A stretch of DNA of 64,000 nucleotides. Source: Phoronis australis. Lineage: Eukaryota > Phoronida > Phoronidae. Shown here piece by piece: positions 25,501 to 36,429 of the stretch. The stretch spans positions 561,961 to 625,960 of the forward strand of contig NMRA01000163.1 of assembly GCA_002633005.1 (NCBI GenBank), written 5' to 3'. Position 1 is the first letter of the stretch. The number at the start of each line of letters is the position of its first letter. A model generated the notes under the pieces. That model did no database searches. It saw only the letters and a program-made list of their open reading frames with translations, and was not told the DNA's origin. Made by a program: the position numbers and the translations under genes.

Positions 25501-28500
25501 TTGTGACAGACACGTGGAATATCGCATTCAAATGTATGGACAAACCTAATTTTTCACTGAATTTATTGGTTAAACGCTTATAATATGAAGTTGGCCAGCA
25601 AATGTCGGGCAACTTGGTAACATTTGAGCAGTTTCAACAAATGCAGAAAAAATTGTATTAGCAGTATGTTCCAACTTGCAGTACAAAGTTTAACTTTTTC
25701 GGGGGCAGTTCATGCTTTTGCTCACTGCTTCTTTCTTGTGTTTTGTTTCAAATATCTGAAATAACCGGTCATTCCAACTGGAATAGTGGCAGGGGGGAGT
25801 GTCATTCTTGTGTTGTATCAAGTATCCTAAAAATATTCACATTCTAAAGTATGACTTCCTGAACATGGTTTTACTGGGAGCTAAAAAATTGATTTTCCTA
25901 CTTCGGGAATACCATAGTTTGTGCTGCAGTGTGTAGAAATTAGGTAAAAGTGCGCAACAGTTGACTAAGACTGAGAAGAAAATTGGTGTTTTGGTCCCAA
26001 ATGATCCTGCAGTACAGCTCCAGCAGATATCAAGGCTTTTTGGGCAAAGCTAATACACCAAGGTGGAACACAATTAAAATTAATGTTTCTATATTTTCTG
26101 CTGCTGATTGTGTCCGATTTGAACATATGGGACTGTAGTTGAATGAAAAATTCTCATTTTCTTACCAGCGTGCGAAGGCTTTAGTGTGCTGTGAAGTGTC
26201 ATTTCTCGTTGATTTGCAATAATTGTGTTAACAATCATGGGACTTTTCCTTACTTTTGTGCCTTCCAACGGGAATTTTAGAATTCATAAGATACAAAACA
26301 CCATTAGTTTGAATAGCTGCAAGCAGTCACAGACAGGCACGCAGATCACATTCGGGGTGATGAAGTGGGTCCTCAACCTTTCATAATTAATGGAAAAGCC
26401 TGGCCAACTCCACGTAGCTCTCCAAAGTTTTTAGTTAATTCTAATTTCTCATTTTTGCTCAAAGACCTTCTCTTCATGGGTTTTGCAGGCATATTTTTAA
26501 ATAATGTTAAATCTTTGACATTGCCAGATAAGAAATGATTAAGAAATTAAAGTGTTTATATTATTAACTTGAAGTGTGAATATTGCCATTAATGATAGCA
26601 ACACCTACCAATCACTATCATGATGACATCACAGTTGAACGTTCACACCACATTGAAGCGATGATGCTCCATTGCTAATTCAACCTGATCTCTGCAAAGT
26701 TACCTTGTGCTATTCACTTCGATCCAATGCCAAAGTGAAAGGTTCATATCAACCAACACTCTGTAGAACGTGTTGACGTTGGTATGAAAGGCCCTAAAAC
26801 CAAATTATTCAGTGAAGGGCAGCCAGTAAGGGTATGCTTAGGCTTTTTCCATGTCTGGGTAATTATAAAGGTAATGGGTCAATGGTTTGGAGACAAAGCC
26901 ATTCAATTTATCAGTCTTAAGCCGGTTTCCCATTGCTTAAACCAAAATGAAGGACCTGCTGAAAATATCTCACGATAATTAAGATAAGCAAACACAGTAA
27001 CTTGCCAGTCAATGTTCCCATTGGACCGGACTAACGGCCGTCGCGGTAAGTATTTAGGGATAAATGGATACATGGGGTGCATGTGTCAGACCATGTGGAA
27101 TGAGAACAGGATAAAAGTGGTGTGAAATTGGCCAAACGAGACGCCTGAATCTGTATAGTTGCATTATCCGTGGTGTTTAGGGGTTCCACTTGGTTTTATT
27201 TAAATGTAAGTTGACTTCCTCGGATATAAATTGAGCCAACGACGTATGACCTACATGTATGTGGCGTTGTACACTTTATTAAGGGACTGGTGTGTTTCTG
27301 ATTTTTCTATGTAATTCTAATGTGATCTGAAGACTGAAAGCTATCAATTTTTTATGCGCCCACATATTTATATGTGGACGCATTGTGCCGTCCTATCAGT
27401 TCGTCCGTCCGGCGTCTGTCCGGCGTCCGGCATCTGCTGCTCTATCTCCAAAACCGATTGATGTAATGTTCATGAAATTTTGCACGTGTTCCTTTCATGG
27501 ATGGTACGGCATGAGTAAACTTTCGGACGGATCCGACTCACGGTGTGCCCCCTAGTGGCAATAATTATTTTTACGTTTACGTGTACCTTCAAAGGTCCTC
27601 AACATATTTTCACAAAATTTGGTATATAGGCATCTGTTAGTGAGACGACAGTATCCTTTCGTTTTCGGATGGATTTGACGTAGTTTGCGCCACCTAGTGG
27701 CCATTTTTCCTTTTTTTGCGTCTGTTTTTAGCGTCCACCCCTCTATCAACCAAACCGCTTGAAGCATAATTGTGAAAATTGGCATGTATGTTAATGACGA
27801 GAACGGGTGACGATGATTTTCCGACGACTTTGACTACTGTGGCGCCTCCTAGTGGCAGTTTTTTTGCGTCTATCACTATATCTCCTAAACCGTTAGCAGG
27901 ATCTTTACTTTATTTAGTAAGTGCATTTACATAATGATGACAACGAACAACAACTTTCTGACAGATTTGACTACTGTTATGCCACCTAGTGTCAATTATA
28001 TTTTTTTACGTTTTCCTCTGTATCTTCAAAGGTCCTCACTGTATTTTCATAAAATTAGGTGTATAGGCTTCTGTTAGTGAGGTGACGCTATCTTTCTGTT
28101 TTCAGATGGATTCGAGCTAGGTTGCGCCACCTGGTGGCCATTTTTACTATTTTTTACTCTGTTTCTTGGCGTCCAGCCCTCTATCAACCAAACCACTTTC
28201 AGGACAATTGTGAAAATTGTCATGTATGTTTTTACTATGAAGTGGACATGTGACAATGATTTTCTGATGACTTTGACTATTGTGGCGCCTCTTAGTGGCA
28301 GTTTCATTTTTTTCGCCCATGCGTGATCTTGACAAAGGACCACGCCGATCCCAACGGAACGTTGATTTTAAATATGTTTCATGTACCTGTTTTCATTACT
28401 TTATTTTTAATACTACTGTCTACTTGCAATGTTTTCTTTCTTTCTGGTTAGGGTTGCTATCTTTTTTTTTTAAATGAAGTATCAAAACAACTTAGAAGTC

Positions 28501-31500
28501 AGTTAATTGTGAACCCGTCCCTGACTTTTCCAGTTACAGCTACACCAAACATGTCACAGGAAACAAAGCTACACTTTTTATTAGTTCAAGTTCAATCTTT
28601 ATTAGAACTCAAATCATAAAATATATACAAAAGCGCAAATATGATCCTGGTACGGGAATTGGGGATAGTTAGGCCTATAAAAGATCTTTAACCCAGCCGC
28701 AGAGCGTCTAAAGCCGCGCACCGTACCAGTGACTGCTGGCAACTCATCGGAGACTCAACTTAAACATCCTTCGCCGCAGAGATAACAACTCTTGAGCTGT
28801 CTCCTGTGAGTCCATTCTTTGTTGAATGATGTTTAGGTAAAAAATAGCCAATATGAGGATTTGAAACCTCTGGACGAATTTTGGTTGCAGTAACTGCATA
28901 ACTATTCTAGCTTTTCCTCAGTCATAAAAAATGAAATCACAGATCTTGCCCACCAACCAACCTCATCCACTGCTTGCACTCTCCCGTTGACTATAAAGCT
29001 ATCCATCTTGTCACGTGGTGAATATCTTGCTGGTAGGCGGTTGAAACAACACAATTTGATTTGGATGTAATAATGAGTATATTGACTAAATGTTTGAATT
29101 TCCCTAAATAAATAATCATAAAGATTAACAAAGAAGGCTAATTTAATCAGTCTGTGATCATGTTTCCCGTTCCTGGCGTCTACCTTGGATCCAGTGTTAC
29201 ACTTGTCCGGTTAGTGTAGGACTCCTCAAGTAAAGTAGTTCGGCATGCCCTGGACCATAAGCGATGTTTTAAAAGTTATTGGCATCTAATTTAGCCACTG
29301 TGTGTTGTTTATAGATGTTTCAGTGTAGCTTAGTTGTATATTAAAAGAATAATCCACGTGATATTATTAACTATGATCAGCATTTGTAAATCCACCGAGT
29401 ATATCAATCACACAGTCGTTAATTGTACCCAATGTTCGTAGTTTTTAGCTTAATAGTTGATCGGTTTTTAAAAATTGAAATCCAAACTTGGTTGTTTTTT
29501 CCATCTGAACACCGCTGTGGTATTTGTTTTTTTATGAAAACTGTTGGTTAATGCGTTTTGAAAAATCGCCAGTAGGCCTATGTACAGGCAGAGATGTTTA
29601 CTACTGTTTATGGCCAGGTAGTTACACTAAATTGGATCTTGCTCGCACTGGACAATGCGGTCCGACTCTGGTGCCACGCTCTCTTTGTTCCTGGTAAAAG
29701 CTGCTCAGGAGGATGAGCGATGAAAAGTCACGCATATCTTTAGAAATGCATGACTTTCATGTAAGCGTAATATTCATGGCATGCCCCCCCCCCCCTCCAA
29801 GCCCAAAATGTAGGTTTTGGGGGACATGTTTGGACCATTCAATTATTGTAACCTTGTTGAATACAACAAGTAACCATGAGTGAAGGAAAGTAGAAATCGC
29901 TTCCGCATTATATGCAGGTTCTCATTCACTCCCTTTCATGCACCCACTACTAAGACCGAACTTAGAGGAGCAAGGGACACCTAATTTGTGCCATGCTCAA
30001 TTGTCTGCCAGTAATGCCAGGATTCGAACCTGTGTCTCCCAAATGGGAGCCCGGAGCTCAAACCACTGAGCCACACTGTCTTCTGTTGTAATATCTTAAC
30101 AACTGATTTGTGATCCACCGTCTCTGGGCAGGTGGTCGCCCCTTACCATCATCCAACAATGTTGCCACCTGTTGCACTAGGCTTGTGAACTGTACTGTTA
30201 CAGTAGTAGCCCATTGCCAATTTCAGTCAAGGAGTGGTAAGTTTGGTTTAGTTGCTAAGACTGAATATAGTATGTCGGGTGGTAGTGTTTGTTTACTTGG
30301 TGGTTGCTTTTCTAATCCAGCTTTTCCTGGCATGATGTTAGATTAAACTAATGGTCGATTTTACTGTTTGTAACAGGAGTGGGCAGCAAGACTCCTGATT
30401 GAAAGGTCCAGCTGTATCAAGTGTCCATCAATCAATGTGCACCTGGCAGGAGCTAAGAAAGTGCAGCAGGAACTATGTAAAAGCGGTGTTGTTGAGCGCT
30501 ATTTGAAGGACGCTGATGCAGCAGCTAGGATCAGAGCCACGTTCATGGGACAGTATTCACTTGAAACTGTACGTATATGTGTAGGCTTACCTATGCAGCA
30601 ACACTGGGACCATTCCTGTGACCCACTTTCTTGACCCGCAAAAACAGTTCAGTGGTGGGGCAAAAATGCCATTATAACCATGATTATAACATGGACACAG
30701 GGCCACGTTCATTGGACAGCTTTCACTTGAAGATGTTAATGAATTCAGTTTACTATGCATCCCCACATACCTGCTGGAGTGCATTTCATTGACCTAAGAA
30801 TAATTTTTGTTTTTTTTTCCTGTGGCTCCATAAGTTACACTTGTAAGGTCTCGAGCAGACTCATGAAACACTCGCCTTTCACTCGCATGATTTTGTTATA
30901 TGACACACATTTGTGAGTTTATTCTTGTGCCTGTAACTGATAACGCATGAATTTTTTGAAGGGAGTCTCTGGTGACCAAAGTGTTTCTATGGCATTATCG
31001 ACACCCGGAAACTTTGTGCTGAAACCACAACGAGAAGGGGGTGGATTTAACCTCTATGGTGAAGACATGGTGCCCCTACTGAAGAAAATTCAAAATTCCA
31101 AAGAAAGGAGTGCTTACATATTAATGGAGTTAATTAAACCAAAGATATTCAGGAATGTCCTCATCAAGTCTGGATCACCAGTCACTGCCGGCGATGTGGT
31201 TGGCGAACTCGGCATATATGGTGTTCTTTTAGCGTAAGTTTGTTACAGTCCTGTAACCACATTTCATTATATTACTTATTACTCACCTTTCGCTGGCAAA
31301 AGAGCTTACATTTATTGTCAGGAGAAACATTAACAATTGACGTAATGTTTTGGGGATGCCCAAAACTAGTGGAATTTTACACCTGAGTGTCCATTTTTAT
31401 ACAGCCCACATAAATATAGCAGTAGTGAGACGAAACTGTCATCTTTTTGCATAACCTTGCCCAAGGTCTATTCCCCTGGACGTGTAAATCCCAGCTGCGT

Positions 31501-32181
31501 GAGGTCTTACACCTTTAATGCAGATGCCCACTGCGCAGTGAATGATTAGTGTCGGGACATCAATGGATTCGGAATCAGGACAAAAAGTCACTTTTAGTTA
31601 CTTGCAAAAGGTGGTCAACTTACTATATTCGATGCGTGTTACTCAAATGGCGTAATGCAAAAATTTGAGCTTTCCCTCTGACATTTGCTATTTATAGCTG
31701 GGACAGTCTTGATATCTCACAAACATTCTGTTTGAAATTTAAGCTGCCATATGTTTTGGAATTGACAGGGGTACCTAGTCCCCATAGTGGCTTAGGATTA
31801 TGTAAATCATGGGACGGTATCATTCACGCAATAGGTCTTTTGAAATTGATATACAAGGTCAGTGAAAACAGTTGTTTATGGGCCCTGCTCTTAGTCACGC
31901 AACTGTCCCAGATGGACCCTGTAACTAAACACAGAAAAGGTAATTCTTTTATTACCCCCTGTGGATTCATGAATAGCTGAGCCCAGTATGATTCCTAGAC
32001 TAGCAAATCCAAATCCTGTGTGGTGGTCCACTCATTTGAAGTTGTCTTTTTCAGTTGCGGTGATGAAGTTATAGAAAACCAGTTTGTTGGGCACTTGTTG
32101 AGAACAAAGTTATCTGGTGTAAAAGAAGGTGGTATTGCAGTCGGTGCGGCTTGCATTGATTCTCCTTTGCTGGAAGACTAG
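16489..32181 (+). CDS. Glutathione synthetase, copy A (11 coding exons, 481 aa)
   Basis: Catalyses ATP-dependent ligation of gamma-glutamylcysteine and glycine, the last step of glutathione synthesis, in the cytosol. Exons: 16489-16576, 17609-17795, 18805-18880, 19035-19174, 21412-21466, 23997-24070, 24373-24537, 25291-25360, 30377-30568, 30962-31233, 32055-32181. Every junction is GT/AG and the joined frame is open for 481 codons (human enzyme 474). Conserved residues in human numbering: R125; Mg2+ ligands E144 and N146; N216 and Q220 in RNIFDQR; R267 and Y270 in YFRAGY; K305 in AGAKKVQQ; K364 and E368 in VLKPQREGGG; R450 and K452 in LLRTK; and the glycine-site loop as GGIAVG. One oddity is Phe for the first Asn of the usual GGGNN. 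The ATG at 16489 follows an acceptor (ccgcag, ending 16475), implying a 5' UTR intron. A downstream in-frame Met at residue 4 is also possible. The paralogue GSS-B starts 12.9 kb downstream in the same orientation. Confidence 0.95.
17609..17795 (+). CDS. GSS-A exon 2
   Basis: Acceptor gttgcag; donor AAAG|GTAATT. Encodes residues 30-91 and part of 92, including the family motif around TMFPSPFKRRLYEEAVALQ and DFNLLMFRVA (human TLFPS.., DFNLLVDAV). The Ser codon completing residue 92 is split across intron 2. Confidence 0.95.
18805..18880 (+). CDS. GSS-A exon 3
   Basis: Acceptor tttgcag; donor CTCAG|GTACC (phase 0). Encodes IIKVDAFTKGLWDIYERVQ and EEGVTQ, matching human [25 protein letters not shown] in spacing. 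Confidence 0.95.
19035..19174 (+). CDS. GSS-A exon 4 (substrate and Mg2+ site)
   Basis: Acceptor ttccag; donor CATAG|GTTTGT. Begins at residue 118 and contains R125 (GVFRSDYM), which in the human enzyme contacts gamma-glutamylcysteine, and the LKQVEFNTIASS motif with Mg2+ ligands E144 and N146. These residues keep exactly the human numbering. Confidence 0.95.
19356..19507. repeat. Palindromic repeat element in GSS-A intron 4
   Basis: Arms 19356-19390 and 19473-19507 are inverted copies (landmarks CTGGTCAGCATGCCACCTGTG and its imperfect complement CACAGGTGGCTTGATGACCAG). The centre (TGTGACCTAATGAAT, GGTTTCTGCCCC, ACTTGAACTC) is related to the tRNA-like palindrome at 36202-36425, so both belong to one repeat family. 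Confidence 0.6.
21412..21466 (+). CDS. GSS-A exon 5
   Basis: Acceptor ttttgcag; donor ACTGG|GTATGT (phase 0). An 18-residue exon (FLMSSYLGVFGGDNLNNW) linking the substrate-binding segment to the next helix. The corresponding copy-B exon ends in Arg instead of Trp. Confidence 0.9.
22225..22460. repeat. Minisatellite in GSS-A intron 5
   Basis: Four to five diverged tandem units of about 50-60 bp sharing TTCATGGTACA(G/A)ACCA, TATGA(T/C)(A/G)TGAG and GTGCACTAA. No coding content. Confidence 0.7.
23997..24070 (+). CDS. GSS-A exon 6
   Basis: Acceptor tttacag; donor GAAAG|GTACAG. Encodes LPQNDPTQGMAKGLVKAWQV then FKNE, matching human [21 protein letters not shown]. The last Ser codon is split across intron 6. 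Confidence 0.95.
24373..24537 (+). CDS. GSS-A exon 7 (RNIFDQR motif)
   Basis: Acceptor ttttacag; donor GTCAT|GTGAGT. Carries ILFIVEGESRNIFDQRQIEI, containing the Asn and Gln equivalent to human N216 and Q220 of the gamma-glutamylcysteine site. Human E214 is Ser here. The exon ends in LVI with a split Ile codon. Confidence 0.95.
25291..25360 (+). CDS. GSS-A exon 8
   Basis: Acceptor ctttcag; donor GATAAG|GTTAGT (phase 0). Encodes DGRTVAVTYFRAGYTPEFY then PSDK, containing the Arg and Tyr equivalent to human R267 and Y270 in the substrate site. Confidence 0.95.
27356..28325. repeat. Interspersed repeat with an internally duplicated ~0.35 kb unit
   Basis: Starts with a palindrome (CACATATTTATATGTG, 27361-27376) and GTCCGTCCGGCGTC-type sequence. 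Two direct copies follow, at about 27541-27872 and 27974-28302. Each contains CCTAGTGGCAATAAT/CCTAGTGTCAATTAT, CTTCAAAGGTCCTCA, CATCTGTTAGTGAG/CTTCTGTTAGTGAG, GCGCCACCT(A/G)GTGGCCATTTTT and CCCTCTATCAACCAAACC. No transposase is seen. It lies within the 5 kb intron 8 of GSS-A. Confidence 0.7.
28565..28625 (-). mobile_element. Possible LINE 3' tail (minus strand)
   Basis: Read on the minus strand, this contains AATAAAGATTGAACTTGAAC, resembling the short-repeat 3' tails of CR1/L2-type LINEs. No coding part is recognised next to it, so this rests on the tail alone. Confidence 0.25.
30012..30082 (-). mobile_element. tRNA-derived SINE head
   Basis: On the minus strand an A box (TGGCTCAGTGG, 30063-30073) and a B box (GGTTCGAATCC, 30020-30030) occur at tRNA-like spacing, with stem-like CCGGGCTCC/GGGAG between them. 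The sequence continues toward about 29850 without tRNA 3' features, as expected for a SINE rather than a functional tRNA. It lies in GSS-A intron 8. Confidence 0.6.
30377..30568 (+). CDS. GSS-A exon 9 (ATP-site lysine; conversion tract)
   Basis: Acceptor gtaacag; donor GAAACT|GTACGT (phase 0). Carries EWAARLLIERSSCIKCPSIN and AGAKKVQQEL, containing the Lys equivalent to human K305 (ATP site), and ends in RATFMGQYSLET. By hand count it differs from copy B at 13 of 192 bases and one residue (Tyr/Phe), far less than the other exons. Confidence 0.95.
30962..31233 (+). CDS. GSS-A exon 10 (glycine-rich ATP loop)
   Basis: Acceptor tttgaag; donor TTAGC|GTAAGT. Contains NFVLKPQREGGGFNLYGEDM with K370 and E374 (human K364 and Mg2+ ligand E368) and Y381 (human Y375), then AYILMELIKP and GELGIYGVLLA (human E425 region). 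F378 replaces the first Asn of the usual GGGNN. Confidence 0.95.
32055..32181 (+). CDS. GSS-A exon 11 (glycine-binding loop)
   Basis: Acceptor tttttcag; stop TAG at 32179-32181. Encodes CGDEVIENQFVGHLLRTKLS, then VKEGGIAVGAACIDSPLLED. R456 and K458 correspond to human R450 and K452. GGIAVG (465-470) is the canonical Ala-rich lid of the glycine site. Confidence 0.95.
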
Positions 32182-32244
32182 TCACATATTGGTTGTGCCG
32201 GTTTGTATGCATTGGCATCTAGTTGGACATTTCTGAACATTGTA

Positions 32245-32250
32245 AATAAA
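32245..32250 (+). terminator. Poly(A) signal, GSS-A
   Basis: AATAAA 64 bases after the stop codon, giving a very short 3' UTR. No competing signal was checked further downstream. Confidence 0.5.
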
Positions 32251-32339
32251 GTTACTGGTTTGACTAAATTTACTACAATTACCATAGAAGTGCCCAAGAA
32301 AAAGGAGAAGTCAGTGATCATGGTGCAGTCATGTTTATT

Positions 32340-34900
32340 CTAAGGTGAAGGTGATGGGGACATAGTAATCGATGGACATCATTTTGTCCAACAGTGCAAC
32401 TCCTAAATGATTTCCACAAAACTTAAGAAAGTATGCTTATGTAGGGTCATAGTGCATATCATCTGCATTTTATGATTCGACACTATTTTCCTGAGTTTTG
32501 CCCATTTTTGATTTTCACACATCCATGTTCTAGGGAGATGCTCTTCTGTTCTTTTACATTCCATGGGTGATATTTATCAAACCTTTTAACAAGAGCGCTC
32601 GGAGGAGCGACACTGGGCGGAATTAATCGAAAAGACGACGATGGGGAGGACGACGACAATCATGACGATCAAGGCGGCAATTATGAATAACACGATAACA
32701 TTCATGTGACTAGCGAAAAAATCAAATAGAGAGCATACAATCAACTACAATAAAGAACAATAGATGGCGCAACATGACGGACGAGCCACGCTTTGTTCCC
32801 ACATTCCAAAATAGGTGGCACTATGTGACAGTGTGCAGAGCAAAGTTATGTTTACAATAAGTATTTGGCCTGGAATTCCAGTCTACAGTAGGACAGTGCT
32901 GGCTGGGTCAGTCGGGGTCAAATGGGCATAACCAAAACAAAGTGAACTGAAAGCCAGCCAGCTGCGTGCTTGCATAGGTGACCGAAGGAACAATGGTATC
33001 CGAAAATCTCAAATAAGTCGTAGTGCAAAATGGAAAGTATCTTCTGGAAGCCCGTTCAAAACTCTATCTAAAGTGATAATTTGGCAAAAATCAAAAAAAA
33101 ATTCGAAAAAATTGAAAATTTGCCGTTTTTTTTGAAATTCAAAGTCCAATAACTCAAAAACGGTAAGTCTGAGAAATACGCTCTCGCAGACTTTTTGAAA
33201 GGCCATGCTTCAACGAATCCACATGCAAAAATTCACGTCATTTGCTCTTCCCGTTAAAAATGCGACACCAGAACGATTGAAACCGTGTGAACATGCGCCA
33301 CAGCCGCCATCTTGAAAGTGACTTCCAGTTCAATAAACTTTTATAAAACCTTATTTAACTCAACAAACACGTGACCAGTTTGAAAGTGATTTTTTCGCAA
33401 ATGCGCCCTCTATAGGAGAAAACATTTTTGGCCATATTTCGGCGTGCGCATGCGCCACTTCCAATATTTCCGCCATATTTGACCGGAAGTCAACGATTTT
33501 CGGTACAGTTGTACCACATGTGCTCTATAATAATCGTACCACATTTCAGCCCTGTACGTTGAAAAATGCGGCCTCTACGAACACTTGACTGTGAAATCGG
33601 ATACAAAATGGCCGCCACATCCGCCATTTTGAATTCGATCATGACCAAAAACAATAGGCTTCCAGGACATTCTGATCTACACGTTGTGTGCAAAATTTCG
33701 TGAGAATCGGACGAAAATTGCGACCTGTAGAGTGCGAACAAAAAAAAAACTTGACGACAGCAACATACTTGTCGGAATTTGAAGAATTCCGCCAAGTAAA
33801 AAGAATGCTTACGAAGGACCATAGTGTATACAGTGAACCTTTTGCAAATCAACCATATTTTCCTGGATTTTGTCCTATTCTTGTTGTTCACATCTCTTTG
33901 TAGGGAGGTCCCCTACAACTTAAGTAGGATTTTAACCAAAATTTCAAGAAAGAGTACTTGCAAAGTGACCTGCATATAGTTGAAATTTCACGATTTGAAT
34001 AGATTTTCTTAAAATTTACCCATTTTTGATTTTCTCGCATTCATGAATGGCTGAATATTCATCTGTGTGCCACTACCCCTACTGTTCATTTCTCATGAGA
34101 CTTTGAAAAAATGTTAAAAGAATTATGCTTACAAAGTGCCGTAATGTATATTGTCTACATTGTGTAATTTGACCATCATTCCATTATTTTGCCCACACCG
34201 GATTTTCATGCGTCCAGGTAGGGAAATGTTCTTCTGTTCATAACTCCTACGTTTCAGTGGAGGATTTCGACCAAACCTTAAAAGAATACACTATGAATTA
34301 CCATCACGTATCGCCAGCTTTTTGTTACGTATTTGGCCATTTTCTGGAAAAGCTTTTCAGTGCCCAACTCCTACATTTTTTAGAGTTCAGAAAAGTATGC
34401 TTGGGAGCTGCCATTGCACGTATCATTAGCATTTTGTTATTTGACTTTTGATTATCTGGAATGTGAGCCTGTGCTTAGGTTTGCACACTCCCATATAGGA
34501 ATCCTCCTGTGAGCACAACTCTTTCTGCATTTTATTGTAGATTTTATCCAAACTTTCAAAAATTATACTTACACAGAGCATTATTTATTATTCGATATTT
34601 TGTGAGTAGACCATATTTTCACGAATTTTGACGACTTGCGTAACATGTCGGCGTAGAAGGAATGGCTGTCCTGTGTGTAACTCCTTCTTCATTTCAAATG
34701 GGATTTTGACCAATCTTTTAAATAAAAAATATGCTTGTGAAATGTTGTATCACAAGTTTTCAGCATTTTCTGATTTGACCATATTTTCCTGAATTTTGTT
34801 CTGTTCTTGATTTTCATGCATACTTGTGTGGAAACGCTCTACATTTCTTAGGAGAGTTTACCAAAGTTTTTAAACAAAAATCACCACAGTGGCACCCCAT
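32340..34900. repeat. Decayed tandem satellite, period about 150-175 bp
   Basis: About eight diverged units share the order AAG(A/T)ATGCTTAC - GCATTTTNTGATTTGACC - ATATTTTCCTGAATTTTG - TTGATTTTCATGCATCC. The first landmark recurs near 32430, 33806, 33951, 34126, 34288, 34396, 34564 and 34730. The first unit is separated from the rest by an inserted element (32592-33795). Confidence 0.65.
32592..33795. mobile_element. About 1.2 kb insertion splitting the satellite
   Basis: Satellite-like sequence stops at CAAACCTTTTAA (ending near 32592) and resumes at AAAAGAATGCTTAC (near 33796). The inserted DNA begins CAAGAGCGCTCGGAGGAGCG and has short similar inverted ends (CTGGGCGGAATT near 32614; AATTCCGCCAAG near 33783). 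It carries several fragments such as ATGCGCCAC and CCGCCATTTT but no coding domain. It is probably a non-autonomous transposon of unknown family. Confidence 0.45.
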
Positions 34901-36200
34901 TGGGTCCATGCAAATGCACCAATAAGCTTACCTCTGAAACCACAAGTACACCAGTCCAGTACCTTCAAAGAAACAATCCCACAGCAGCTGATGTCTCTAT
35001 TCTTGTGTAATCCCAAAAGTAACTCTTCCCAATTATTTACAGTTAACAGTTTGTAAACTTTTCTGTTCTATTGCACGGAAAGCAATCCACCACCAGTATT
35101 CCACATGAAGAAGTCTGTCCAAAACACAGCATAGACTAATTACCTTTGGTCAAACACCAGCTGTTGGAAGTTGAAGTGTGTAAATTTGTATCACTTTTGA
35201 TTTCTGGATGTGAAGTGTGCTTGGATTTACTCAATTCCAGTTTTAGTAAGTAGAATCAATCATTAGACAAAGTTGTAGTCATAGCTAAGATGTTAGTTGG
35301 GTTAAAATGTGACTGGTGTCTGGTTTTCATTCTAGATTACATTTTGGTGGAAGGCAGTTCATGCTGGATGTGGACGTTGTGGAAATTCTGGATCCCTTGA
35401 TCATCCAACCAAGGAACAAGTTTCTTAGTGTAACACAATATCCTATTGAATTCAGTGGTCCACATGACCTTTGAGGCCATGTCTCTAATTCCTAAAGATA
35501 CCTCAGTTGCGTCAATTGGTGTTTCATTCAGTAGAGGTTATTGAAACTTTCATTTCGTTGCACATATTTAATTGGGGTTTCCCTCACACGTTCACCTTTG
35601 GTGTGGTTCTTGTATACCTAGGCCTCAAAATCCCGCTCGCCAGGTGGGCGACTGAGCCAGAAAATCAAGTCACCCAGCCTAAAATTAAGTTGCCCGTTTT
35701 TGCGTTGGTCGCAACAGACAGTCTGGCCGTCTGAAAATTCAAGAATCACCAGAAAGACGGCATAATTAATCATGTGCGAAAGTCAGAATTAATTTGGTGT
35801 CATACAAGGTACACATGTTTCAGTACAACTTTTGTACTCTGTAACATGTCAGTGGTCAGTTCTTTGTTTGCACTTTCCTTTTTAACTTTTGGTCTTTTTT
35901 GTTTTTCATGTGTTTCAGGGTAACATTACATTCAAAGCATTGTCTGCCAATCAATTTGGACAAACATGGTTCCTGTTTGACTTTAATTTGTGGCAGAATG
36001 TGTTACTGTGCATTTTCCCATATGCCACATAATTGTTGACATCTTAGGTTGTAGAATGTGGTCAAGTAGGGACAAGTGATAGAGCTACATGTACATGTGT
36101 GATTGCAAATCTGAATGAATGTGGGACACCATAAATCGTCTCATACAATTTTAATTAGTTGTTCTCTTCTTTTTGCTGAATTGAACCAAAACCCAGTATT
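34900..36200. other. Intergenic stretch, nothing recognised
   Basis: No domain, RNA gene or clear repeat was seen. The 75-codon frame at 35507-35734 has no recognisable content. Confidence 0.4.
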
Positions 36201-36201
36201 T

Positions 36202-36425
36202 TGCAAGCAGTTTATCCCGTTCAATCTGGCATCTTTTTGGTCACATCACGTGACCTAATGAATATAAGTCCGAAAAGGTTTCTGCCCCCGACTGGGACTC
36301 GAACCCAGGACCTTCTGCTCACCTGAGTTCGAGTCCCCGTCGGGGGCAAAAATCTTTTCGGACTTATATTCGTTAGGTCATGTGTTCAACCAAAGATGGT
36401 GGATTGAACGGATAAACTGCTTACA
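36202..36425. repeat. Long palindrome with tRNA-like B boxes
   Basis: Arms 36202-36305 and 36326-36425 are near-perfect inverted copies. Shared landmarks are GCAAGCAGTTTATCC, GTGACCTAATGAATATAAGT, CGAAAAGGTTTCTGCCCCCG and GGGACTCGAAC. GGTTCGAGTCCC-type boxes read on both strands at the centre. It looks like two head-to-head copies, or a foldback element, of the family also present at 19356-19507. Confidence 0.7.
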
Positions 36426-36429
36426 ACAT

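Noticed and set aside
30012-30082. Functional tRNA gene
   Set aside because: A and B boxes are present, but the sequence does not close into a cloverleaf with an acceptor stem and it continues as SINE-like DNA.
33490-33891. 133-codon minus-strand open frame
   Set aside because: Spans the end of the 1.2 kb insertion and into the satellite; composition follows the repeats and shows no domain.
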